Positions 1 through 12,400 of a stretch of DNA of 23,968 bases are shown piece after piece; the first letter of the stretch is position 1, and each line of letters begins with the position of its first letter. Below the pieces are notes generated by a model. It had not been told where the DNA came from, ran no database searches, and was given only the letters and a program-made list of their open reading frames with translations. The translations under genes were made by a program, and so were the position numbers. Where the stretch lies: IMG/VR virus record IMGVR_UViG_3300027522_000037, positions 1-23,968 of that record; one strand, written 5' to 3'. The stretch comes from a virus.

Positions 1-433
1 CTTTAGATATAATAGTACTCTTAGCTAAACTACTATTGGGAATACTTGCTAGTGCAGTAACACCTGTAGAGCTATTATAAGTAACACCTGTTGCTGTAGT
101 TGCGCTAAGTTGATCTCGGATTTCAAGATCGGTTAATGTAATAAGTCCCGTAGTACTATTATAATCTAGGTTGCCTCCTGTTACTGAAATTGCGGCTCTT
201 GATCTAGCGTCTGTATAGTACATAGTGCCACTGGTAAGTGTTGCATTAGAGTCTTCTTGAACATTTACTGTGGATATGTTTGCCTCGGTGCTAGCCGTAG
301 CAACAAGCCCGTCAATTATTGTAATATAGCCTGTTTCTAATGTAGTAGTTCTGGTGTCTAAGTCACTAAAGTTACCGTCCATTTCTGTATGGGTTAGGGG
401 AACGCTTAGACTACTTCGTAATATAATTGCCAT
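1..433 (-). CDS. Tail-fibre-like structural protein, N-terminal part (runs off the window)
   Basis: An open frame of 144 codons starts at ATG 433 and continues past the left edge, so only the N-terminus is visible. It opens MAIILRSSLSVPLTHTEMDG, an opening of the kind (short basic start, then PLTHTEMD-type) that I know from T4-like phage fibre and virion appendage proteins. It contains a module with MYYTDARSRAAISV followed by GGNLDYNSTTG, a sequence type that recurs in tail-fibre shafts of marine T4-like phages. The role inferred is a fibre or baseplate-attached appendage that contacts the host. It follows the giant gene by 60 bp and has its own late-type promoter and a weak GAGATGG ribosome-binding site. 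The distal, host-specific part is missing, so fibre versus other appendage cannot be settled. Confidence 0.7.
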   Translation of the reverse strand, partial: MAIILRSSLSVPLTHTEMDGNFSDLDTRTTTLETGYITIIDGLVATASTEANISTVNVQEDSNATLTSGTMYYTDARSRAAISVTGGNLDYNSTTGLITLTDLEIRDQLSATTATGVTYNSSTGVTALASIPNSSLAKSTIISK

Positions 434-460
434 TAATTTTCCATCTCACTACTATTACTA

Positions 461-468
461 TATTTATC
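461..468 (-). promoter_or_regulatory. T4-late-type promoter element before the fibre-like gene
   Basis: On the minus strand this reads GATAAATA, differing from the T4 late consensus TATAAATA only at the first base. It sits in the 60-bp gap between the giant gene stop (494) and the fibre-like ATG (433), about 27 nt upstream of that ATG. T4 late promoters consist essentially of this single -10-like box recognised by a phage-encoded sigma factor. Function is inferred from match and position only. Confidence 0.5.
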
Positions 469-493
469 GTGGTGTTTAATAATATATTTCATC

Positions 494-3400
494 CTATAAT
501 TCTAAATCTTCAACATAAAATTCTGCTACGTATCCGTCTATCATGAACCTTGGATTCTCTAGTTCTTGAAGATAGTTAGGAACAAACGTTTCAGAAGCCT
601 TGAGGAACTTAGCATTTGAGCTTAACGAGCTTTGCAACCCAGATCCGTTTGCTGCGGTTGATGAACCAACTGTATACCATGTTTGTGTATGTGTATTAGA
701 TTGCGGCAACTTCTGTGCATCAGTTGTATCGTATACCTCTGTACCAGCTCTATGGCGACTAGCAAATCGTGTTCCATTTGTAGCACGTCTAATCTGAGTA
801 ATATAGTTTTCTTCGTAACTAATCTGCCAGTATATAATTCTTTCATTACCAACATATACTACACCTGGAATGTCTGAATCAGTGCTTGGCTGAGGAAGTT
901 TGCTAGTATCTTTAAGATAAATCTTAGTATCAGTTGGTAGAAGATCTGCGGTTAGTCTAGTAGCGCCATCTGCTGATATTCTAAAGTATTCATAATTGCC
1001 CAACATGTTGTTAATCATTCTGTAGCCAATTGTTGGCTCAATAGTTTTTTCACTAAAGTGTGTTACAATAATTTCACTTGATCCGCCTACTGTTTGGTTT
1101 AGTAAGTCAATCTTTCCAGTATTGCTAACGGCATACTCACCAGCATGCAGTCTTACTCCATCTAAGGTAATCCACAAGTTATCAGTATTTGTTGGAACAC
1201 GATCCATTCCATATTTGCTTATTGCATTACCGCCTACTGCTAGCCTATCAAAAGAGGCACTATCGAATGCTACTTGATCAAATCCATCAATTTCTTGTGT
1301 AACTTCTGAGCCTTTTCCAATGTATACCTTGGTTTGTATACGTAGAGGATCATAGTTATTAAAGCTAGTAACACGAAGTTTATCATTAGCACTAAAACTT
1401 ACACTACTATTAAGTCTAATTGTGTTTGCACTGCTATCAATAAAGTATTCGTTAGCATTGCTAACTGACACTACTAGTGTATCATTTGAAAAACTATAAG
1501 GATCTAATAAGTTTACTCTATGAAACAAGGTGCTATCAGTATCTTCTATAATGGATATAGTATAGTCTTGTATATTAATCAGATTATGTGTAATATTCGT
1601 GGCCGCATCAATCCTTGAAACTGCAATATCCCCTGTAGATACGTTTGTCACAGTCTCTCCAGCAGTTACTGGTGTTCTAAATGCTGTAGTTGACCCATCT
1701 AATATATAATGTCTTGCATTAGCAGGACGTAATCTATGCCCGTTTAGTTCAACAATTACATTACCAGTTATTGCGTTGCTAAACCCTGGATCAAATGAGT
1801 CTGTTAAACTATAAACTAAAGAACTGCCATCTAGCGTAATCTCTTGTGATTCGCCAAACGTAAACGCTGATTTATCTGTATCCCTGCTACTAATAATAAC
1901 ATGAATTAGTGACCCGTCACTGCTAACATCGGAAGTTGTAAGTATGGATCTACCAGGAGATCCCTCAGTAATAGTGTGCTCAACACTTACCCCATCCCTA
2001 AGTACTAAACTTTGTGTATATCTGCTAAAGTTAATACCCATGGTAAATGCAAGAGTGCTACCATCTCCAATAAATGATTGTTCAAAAGTAATTTTTTCAC
2101 CAGTAACTCCATAACCATAAATGTAGATATTGGTGTTAGCTGTTGGTACTGTATTAAGCGTTATTGTCCTATATTCATAATCAACAGTAAAGTCATATGA
2201 TCTGGTTGCGCCAACGTACACTATTAAGAAGTCAACTTGTTCACGTTGCGCTGTTCCAGCATATGAGAACTGTTTTTCTATTCCGTCAGCAGTATAAGAT
2301 CTAGAAACTGTAGTAAAGCTATTTCCGTCTCCTGCAAAATCATCACTTGGATCGGTGTATACTTCCATGTCTAAGTTATCAAACACAATACCAGGAACTA
2401 CTTCTTCCGGAGCATGACTTGCATATATGTCAACAAAGCCGCCGCCATCAATATTAATATCTTCAGGCCGTGTGCCAAGTGCAACGTCTGTAAACACACT
2501 AGAAATAGTAGTGTCAAATGCATTAGATCCACCTAAAACTGCTAGGCCGTCTCCATCAACTTCAAAGTCATCAAAGCCTAAGTTGTCAAAACTTGCATCA
2601 TCAAATCCTGGCTCTCTATCAAATCCTATACCAGAAACTTTATTGCCTTCATAGCCTGTGCCTGTTTGAAGTAAAGCTAAATCGTCGCCAACCATGCCTT
2701 CTGTGGGAGCATAATAGGCTGCAATTCTATCCGCAGCACTTGCTAGATTAGCGTCAGCATATACCACAAGAGCAACTGCGCCTGTAGTATCTTCAACAGT
2801 GAATGTTGTGCCACTGGTAAATCCGCCTGATGCGTCAACTTGATATACATCTTGCTTTTTAGTATTAGTATTATAGTAAGAGATTAAGTCTAAATAATCG
2901 TATGACGTAGATGCAGCCCAGTCTTTAACGGTAGAGCTATATGTAATTCTGTCAAACTTAATTGTTGTATCAAAGTCTCTTATCGTGTCGTTTTTAATCC
3001 TTGGTAGCAATACCAATCCAGTGCCATTGCTGTTAACTGAACTGGCAATAGTTGGAATTTTAGTATATCCACTGCCTTTATTAGTGACAGTTACACGAAC
3101 AATACTATCACCATTGGTAACCGCTGTTACAACTGCCTGAGTTCCTGTTGTTAAATCAGGAGCACTAACTGTAATAACTGGATTATCAGTAAATCCTGTT
3201 CCTGCGTTGTGCAATACAACACTATCTAAATAATAACTATAATTTTCTGACCAAGGCGTATCAACTGTGCCAGTTACACTTCTAGAAACATCATCACCGG
3301 CATAGTCGCCGCTGTATTTTCTAAAGTGTCCATTGGTGCTGTCGTAGAATGCATGTAAATCAAAATCAGTAACGTCACCTTGGAATTTGTCATCACCGTC

Positions 3401-6400
3401 ATACTTTGCAGTATACTCACGGATGTTAGTGTGGTAAGGTTTTACTTCGTTAATATACTCTTCAATAAACGTTGAGTTATCAAGTTGATAAGTTGGATAC
3501 TGGTTTAAATCTCTAACTTTATGTAATACTTTTAAGAAACTAGTTTTTAGAACCCAATCTGTACCGCTTGCGTGTAACTCTTGCATAGCAAACTCTGTCA
3601 TTCTAAAGAATAATTCGTTACGCTTGTTTGCTAGTTCATCTTTAAAGATGTCATTAAAGATTGCAGTTGCAATATTTCTAACTTCCTGGTGTGGAACTCT
3701 GTCAAACTTTTCAAAGTCATAGACACCGCTGTCAAATCCAATGTAACTACCGCTTGCTGCATTAGCAAAGTCATACAATGTACTCTTTAGTTCAACAGTT
3801 CCTTTTTCAATAATAACTTCTTGCCAAGTGCCAGTATCCCCTAGGCTAAAGAAGCTAAAGTTACCATCGTCGTTGCTTCGAACCTTGGCAGTTTCTCCTG
3901 ACACTGCTTTAGTAAGTGTTAACAAGTCTGGTTCAGTTGCTACTGTGTAAGTTGGAATAGTGGTACTATCAAAATTAGTTGCATACCAGTTTGCATAATT
4001 CCAATACCTAGCTGTATTATATGCCTGAACTTGTAATAAGAACCAATATTTAATTCCAGTACTAGTTGCTCTAAGTTCGTAAATAGCCCAATCATCGCCT
4101 ATTGTACTGTCTGACTCAACTATTACTTTATATCCTACTGCAAAGGTAAACAAGTTCAAGTAATCTCTAGTAGTAATATCTGCTACCTTCTTATCCCATG
4201 CGCCACTTGCCTTCGTTGGTTGGGGATCACTTAGGAATAGTGTATCTAATGTATATTGTCTTGCAATAGGAGTTGCTTTGAAAGCTGTATTGCAGTAATC
4301 AATAAATGTCTTTAGTGCCTGTTGCCTGTCATCAAATAATGTTTGACGCGGCCGTATACTAATACCATATTTCTCGCCATCACTAAGAGTTGGGTCTGGA
4401 ACAATCGCACCAGTTACGTCTGAACCAGATAGACTGTCGATAATCTTGCTTTGTATTCTAGCAGGGATTGCTTGCCCTGGGTCGCCTTCGCTAACTAGGT
4501 CAAACTCTGAATGTACTATGCCTTCGTTCTTAACAACGTCATAGTTGATGCTTAATATAGTATCTTTGTCTGAAAAACTATTTGTTAGGTTATTAAGGAC
4601 AACAGTATTCTGTGCTACAATACTTAGGTACTTACTTCCTGTTGAAATGGGATTTTCAATAAGTTGTCTAACACTTTCAGTGCTAAGTTGTCTGCGTTCA
4701 TCACTAGGGAATGTGTTAACGCCAGTTACCCAGTAATAATACCGTATTGCAGTTGAGTTTGTAGTACTATTATAGTATGGAGCAGTACAATAGTTACTGT
4801 CGTCTTGGAACTTAGGTGTTCCTAATAGTCCACTACTAATGTGTTCACTTGGTAATACATCAGTTTCTACCCATTCGTAAATGTCAATGCTTGATCCTGG
4901 GAAGAACTGGTTCCAATGCTGGACGCGATAATCAATGTCGCCTTGCTCGTATTCAATAACTCTACAAGTAGATAGGTCCCACCAAACTCTGCCAATTTTC
5001 TCATTGTTCCATCCGCCTGTTTCAGAGAATGTAACACTATCCCGAGTTGTGCTAATATTGTATGTCGCTGGGTCAATTGGTAGAATATAATCAAGTTCTT
5101 GTTGTGCAAGGCCTGGTAATTTGTTTTTAAATATATCAACAGTGTCGACAAAATCAATAATTTGATTGTTTGTTTTGTCGTAAGTTACAATACGGTTAAT
5201 AACTTCAGGATCTACTTTAGGAGTCTGCACACGGGTCTTTTCCCACGACAATGTATTTGTAGTGTTTTCAAAGTAGTAAAAACTACCTGCATTTGTTAAC
5301 CACTCGTTGTCTGCAGGACTACCAACTAGTAACCTTCCTCGGTTAATTGCTAAACTTCCTCCAAACTGATCTAGTTCATTAATCTTTGTGTTTTGCATCT
5401 GTTGTCCAAACGCAAACTTAGGTGGATTAGTTATGCTTTTTACTGTTCCTGGAGATACACTGCTATCTAACAAATCGTATATGTAAGCAGCTCCACTTTG
5501 TGATACTTTATCAATATATTTGGTACTGTTAGCATCAAATGTAGTTGTAAACTCGTCATGTGTTGCGCTATTTGTATCTGTGTCGCGGTCTAATCCCATG
5601 CGTAGTTGTGTGCTAGCACGGTCACTGCTAATTACTAATCGTTGCTCGCCAACAGAATCAAGCGGAATATATTTGTCAAATTCAAGCACTCTACCAAAGT
5701 TTTCGTTCTCTGCAAGTAGCGGATGATTTAGTTTTTGTGTAAACTTAAATGGCTCTATTTCTGCTCGGGCACGGAACGTATCTCCAGTTCCAGGACGTAC
5801 TTTAAGTATTTTGTTAGCAACTCCAGCACTGCCAGTAATTAACAAATTAGTTGTGCCAATTGTTTCAGCAACTATAGTAGTAAGATTTAAATTATTAATG
5901 TCATCTACTAATCCAGTTGAATCAGCACTAGTGTTTAAAGTAATTCTTACTTCAAAATCATCAATAAACACAGAGTCGTTTTGCACAGCAAACGTACCAA
6001 CGTTTGAGTTCTGTGTAGTAACACTACCAAAACGTAGCCCTTCGTCAATAAAGATGCTTGCCGAGCCTGTATTAGGATTAAGTTCATCTTCGCCTGGGCC
6101 GCCAACAGCAACAATAGCACCGTATGCATCAATACTTACATCAAAACCAAAGTTTTCGCTGTCTGTTGGTTCGTTGCTAGTACTAAGTTGATTTAATAGT
6201 TGTATTTCAGCAAAAACTCCAGTATATACTTTAACTATACTACCGCTTGCTGGAACATACCTAAATGATATTGTATTACTACTAACTGTGTAGCGGTTTG
6301 TACTACTATCAGTATCAAATCCACCAAATCTTCCGTCAGTAAGTGTTTGTAAAACTCCGTCAACTTCAACATAAAACTGTTCAGGTAGTGTATTTGTTGT

Positions 6401-9400
6401 GGTGAACGCAACCGCTGTTCCATCAGCAGTAAATTTTTCTGCAATGTGGTGGAACAAATAAGCCTCACCAGCATCAGTAATACTTGCTGAACTTGAGTTT
6501 GCTACTTCTGCATATGGAGCGCCAACTACTAGTGTATCGCCAGCAGTATCACAATCAATGCTAAATCCAAATTGATCACCTGTTGCTGAACTGCTACCAG
6601 TAATAGTATCTACTAACACGTAATGAGTGCCTTGTCTTACAACAACTTTTAGTCCATTGGCAGGAGCAGTAGTAAATGTTAGCACTGCACCATTAATATT
6701 GTAATCTTTGTATGGCACATATTCTTTAGAATTTTCATCAACAACATGAAGACTGTATACACTACTTGGTGTCCACGTTAGTGTAAAGGCTGTTGCTGAA
6801 CCGGCAGTGCCGGTTACAGTTTGTACCTCTTCATCAACAGTAGCAATAACTGTCTGTGCAAAGCAATAAACAGTATTTTCGCCAGGTGCTGAGACAAACA
6901 AGTATCTGTCATCCTTGCTCATAGCTAAATTAAAGCCAAACTTAGGTGAATTATTACTGTGTGGCCCAATACCTAAACATTGTTTTGGATCGTAAATTCC
7001 ATTAGATGCTCTTTGATATACTATCACAAGTCCGTCGCTACTAACGCTATCTGGAGCACCAAAGGCTGCCCACGTCTTGCCTGCTGCACTGGCTGTACCA
7101 AACCCAGATACGTCGTTTGCAATCGTAGCTGGCGCTAGTGTAGACCCAGGATTATAAATGCCTGTATCATCTTTGAGATATGGATAAACAGCACCATTAC
7201 TTTGATTTGGAGCACCAGAGAAAACACTTAGTGAGTCGTCTGATATTGCTAGACTAGATCCGTTATTAGAGCTGCCGGAGCTATCAATGTTAAAAATTAA
7301 CTTGTTAAAATCCCAGGGCTCTTGTTTTTTAAAAGCCGCCCAAAGTTGTTTTTCATCATAGTCTACCCATACAACTTCGTCCTCGTCCCATCCAAAAAGT
7401 GGAGTGGTATCTGCAATGCTTGCTATGGTTTGAAAACGTGAACTTACTAGTTTAAAGATTGGCAATCTTAAATTAGTAATGTCATCAATCTCATTTTCAC
7501 CAACACTAATGTTAAAAGTGCGTGGTGAATCAACACTATCAACAGTTTTAAACCCGCCAACGATCCCATTGTTTGTCTTAATTAGGACTATATCATCTTT
7601 AATAAGACCGTGATTTGCTGTAGCAGTTAACGTAATGAATCCGGTTGCTCCTTGTGCTACTTCACTGATCTCTACGCCTACTTCTGTAACTCTGTATACG
7701 TTCCAATCAAAGTCGTTTTTAGCTGTCCAAATAGTTGTGCCGCGTCCAATCCTATCAATGTCAATGTTAAGTTCTGCAATGTTGTTTAGATCAAACAGTG
7801 TATAACTTACATCATCTAGTCTTGGATGACCAGCGCCAACAATGTCTTTTTTCTTAACATTTGCATCTCTAGTAAAGAAGATATTTTTGCTGAAGTTATT
7901 GGGTAACTTATGTATATCTTTCTTTTTAAATGTGTAGTAGTTTGAATCTGCCGTGTCGCCGCTATCTAATAGTTGAACCACTGATTGATTTTCTTGGACA
8001 CGGGCTTCGTCAATAATAAGGTCAATAACCTGATTACTATCAATGCTACCGTATTCACCAACACGGAATCCCCATTCTTCGTAGAAGTTAATTTCTTGAT
8101 CTAAGTTAGTTAAATTAGCACCAATCAACTTATCAATAACGTTAGGCGTTCCTTTAGTCTTGATCATTCCTTGATAAAACTTAACTTGGCTAACATCATC
8201 TAACCCAAGCTGGTCTAAATAATCTCTTTTTCTAAATCCAATCTGTCCTTTTGCAGCGGCATCAGTGGCATTTTCTAGGTTAGATTCATTAAAGTCATAA
8301 AACTTATTAAATCTATCAACTTTTTGTGTTATGTTTGGCAACATTCCGGTTTTCATATTATCCACTGGACGCCAGTTGTTGAAATCAAACCTAGGTTTAC
8401 CTTCATGATTATCTCTAGCAACATAGAGTTTGTTGTTGTGGATTATTATGTCAGCTTTTTTGTAGTCAGTGTTCTGTGTCCAAACATTAAACTCATTCTT
8501 GTTGATAATAAACCCAGGAGCATGCAACGTACCGTTCCAACTTCCTGATTTATATCCAACGAACTTTACTCGTGCCTGTCTATTTCCTAGTTCAGGCTGA
8601 TAAATTACATCATTAAAGATAGTCGTGTTATCTAATATAATATAATGCTCGTATTGAATTGGATCAACTTGGGCTGCATACAAATAGTTCTTGCTGTCAT
8701 CAACAGTAATAGTAGTTGTGTTGTCTATTCTTTCTACATTGTATTGTGTAGGGCGGATTGCTTTACTGTCAGTATTTTTAAGTGACCCAGTTTTGCTTAA
8801 ATCATCTATAGTTGTAAGAGCTCTATCAATTACTAGTGTTTCGTATGCCGGACTTGCGCCAAACACTGAGTTATTACCCCAGCCTTGTTGTGTCCAGAAT
8901 AAGAATTCAGAAACTGTATTTTCAAAATCAACAGTTTTGCCATCACTATTAACAGTATCAAACTTAAATCCTTTTACTTTTAAGTACCTCGCATACGCAA
9001 TTAGGAAATCACAAACTTGTTGAACACTTGTAATTACGCTACCATAAGGAACGCTAGTAATATAGTTTTGACTATCACCGTAAATTATTGCACTGCTGCT
9101 ACCAACAGTTATAATGCTTTTCTTGTCGCTTCGGACACTAGGAACAATCTTAAAGAATGGATTTTTTGTATCATATCCACGAATCTCGTAACCATTGGCT
9201 CGTTTAATAATGCTAACACCACTGTAAAATACTCTCTCCAATGGGGTGCTCTTATTAAGATAAACGCTCATGTTTTCATCTGGGATAAAGATATTGTTAC
9301 CAGTACTGCTAGGACTAGTAGATTCGATAATCATTTTAGATAACGTTAAGTCAGTAAATCCGCCAACAGCGTACATCAATTTAAGTTTTAAATTTTGAAC

Positions 9401-12400
9401 AGTTGATCTTAATTCAACAAGATTTAAACTAGTGTATTGGTAGAAGTTAGCCATAAACTGATTATAGCCTTCTACTCTGTCAATAACTGTAGAGTTTGTT
9501 CTTGTTACTCCGTTAATTGTTAAGTCTGCAATATTAGGTCTATAACTCTTGTAACGACGCAACACCTGATCATATTCTTTGTTGTACTCTAGTAAGTTTG
9601 TGTCCCATAGCAATGACATATATTTCGCTGGACGTTTCAGTGCAGCAATAATTTGTATTGCAAAAGGCCATTCACTGCTACGTTTCCAAGCAGTTTCAAC
9701 AGGAGCATGATCGCCAATTCTCCAACTTCCTTCTGTATTGGTGGACAATGCGCCTTGCACTAAGAATTGATTAGGAGCAAGTAGTTGTCCTTGGTCGTCG
9801 GTTGGAATATAATTATAATCATTAGTTGCCAAACCTGGGCGAACACGGTATGGATCAATGGTATAGGTTGAAGACCTTAATGCTCCGTTATAAATTCTAC
9901 CAAATTCTAAATCTTCCCATAAAACACGGTTGCCGCGGGTATAAGGAGCGGCGCCATATCGTTGGTCCCACCAATCAGGTTTTTCAGAAATTCCAAGTAA
10001 TTCCCATGGAGTTAAATGCGGAGTTTCTGTGTCATATAGCCACTCGTAAATACCTCTCCAATAACCTGGCATCTTTGATCCAACGTCAACAGTTAGAGCA
10101 CCGCTGTAATTCCAAGTAAAAGAGTTATTCGAATCATGTATATCATTGTTAGCGGTATCTAATGCATTCTTATGTGACCAACTTGACATGTATTGTGTAT
10201 ATATCTGTGTAGTTTGTTCTAGATCAGTGTAGCTGCTTCTAAAGTACCCAGGCAATACTTCAGCAAGGTCAAAGGTAGTAGAATCATATTGAGTTTTTAT
10301 GTTGTTATACACACGCTTTTCAAACTCAATTAATATGTTATCTCTGCGATCTTTATACGCAATCCAGCGACTACCGTCGTGTCCCAGTATTACCGGAGTA
10401 TAGTTTGAATACTCTGCATAAGCATCACTGTCTACTGCGCCGTGGTTCGCTGCAGAACTTGGCATATAGAACAGTCTGTCACTGCCTACAAATCTGTGAG
10501 CATGCGCTGCGCTGCCTACGTCGGCCGCCTGTGCCGCGGCTTTTGTTGTGTACAATGGATAGAACCATCCGCTAACACCTTGCGCTTTTTGTGTAAATCT
10601 TGAATCCGCTGTACCGTAAATCTTAAATGGTCCAGTGCCTGTACTAGCACCAGTTTGATATGTATCATCAAGAGTAATCGCTGGTTGGAATTTAGAATAT
10701 AATCCTAGTTTAGTTGGGGTTGGCGGAATAAAACTGCCGTCTGTATTCGAGTATTCAACTATTTCAATAATATTGCCAACTGATAAGGCAACTGCTGAAT
10801 TTAAAGTAATCGCTGGTTCTATAGAATCAAACGTGTAATCAAGACCTTCTGTCAACTGAATTTTATCTGCATTGCTTCCCGTTAGGTAAACGATAACTCC
10901 GCGATTACTAATTTCTGTTAAATCAAATTGAGTAGTAAATTCAAATACTCGTTCAGTTGTTTGATCAAGCGTTATCGTTGTTGTAGTTTTTTGACTTCCC
11001 CAGGGTAACATGTCGGAATAGTAAAATGGAAAATCACTAGTTTTTGCACCAGACATAAATGTTAGGATAGTATCTAGCGCAGTGTCTGGGTTTCTTAGAT
11101 CAATGTCAAGTTTGTTAATATTATCAACTAACCTATTCTTAAATCTAGTATATTCTTCCATACTAAATCTTAATGATTCAATTAAACTATTATTTTCTTG
11201 ACCAAGCAGGAAGTGTGGAAGTGTAACACCAGCACTATGCTGTTGGATCTTTCCAGGATATTTCTTGTAGTCAAGATCTCTGGCATTATTAGTGCCAAGG
11301 CTCTTTCCAATTAACGTTGGTATCTCTCTAGTAATTTGGACAAAGTGGTTGCGTAACTGTCCTAGAGTTAACTGTTTAAAGTCGTCATTATTAGCATTAT
11401 TCTCAAGGTTTGAAGGAGTTTCATAAAACGCTAATGGATTCACTGTTTCGCTATAAGCTCTAATAAGAACAATATCATCTTGTGTCAATGCTGCTACAAA
11501 ACTAACATAGTACTTGTCATTAGTTGTTAGTTGGACATACTTGCTAGTAGTTTGGAACGCACCGTTAACAAATACCTGTAGTGTTACTTGGTTAGTATCT
11601 ATTTTGGGCATTGCGCCAATTTCAAAACTGTATAGTTCAGAATCAACAGTGTACTGAACTTGTTGCCATTGTCTGCTTTCGCTTAATACTTTTGTCCAGC
11701 CATTCTTTAATTCTTTAGTAACTACACCATCAAGCTCAGTATTTTTGTGAATGTGTCCGCTTCTAATGATAACATCGACAGCACCAACATTATCTTTTGT
11801 ATATGTAAACTTGTCGTTAACATAATTGTTTTCAAAAAGTATGTCGCCCACGTTATTGATATTTCTATAACTTAATCCGAAGCCTAATACGGTATCAGCA
11901 CTAGCATTGGTATTTCTCTTGTAGCTGAATAATTTATTTCCAAGAAATACTGTACTTGGATATTTTGTTGTATCGCCAAAACTAACATTCTGTGGGTCAA
12001 GCACGTCAAACAATGGCTCTTGGTTAATTTTTGTTTTTTGTTGGCCAAGTGTCCAGGTGTCTGTCAAACTAGTATAGTAAAACACTTTGCCTTGATTCGA
12101 TGTGCCTGTGTTACTAAGCAAACAATCACCGTCTTTAACCGTAGCAATTTTTGTTAGGTTAATAATTGGGTCAGTTGCTAAATTACTATCTTGGTCAATG
12201 TAACTAACTTGGTAGATATTTTGCTTAATATCTGGATCAGCCGTAAAGCATATAGTTACCCCTGGAGTTAAATTAATACCATCTGAGAAGTATCCATTTT
12301 TTCCATTAACATTACTAAACGCATCTGTTTCTGTAGTGTCAATCACATTTACAGGAGATTGACTAGTAGTTCCCATGTTAAAGAGTTGTAAGCCAGCATC

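Noticed and set aside
434-493. Possible transcription terminator between the giant gene and the fibre-like gene
   Set aside because: I see no GC-rich hairpin followed by a T run in the 60-bp gap; the AT-rich sequence is better explained by the late-type promoter box.
4867-5157. 96-codon minus-strand frame inside the giant gene
   Set aside because: A different frame of the same strand within an intact 4518-codon gene; no recognisable family.
5811-6191. 126-codon plus-strand open frame opposite the giant gene
   Set aside because: Antisense to the propeller region of the giant gene, with no family resemblance or promoter.
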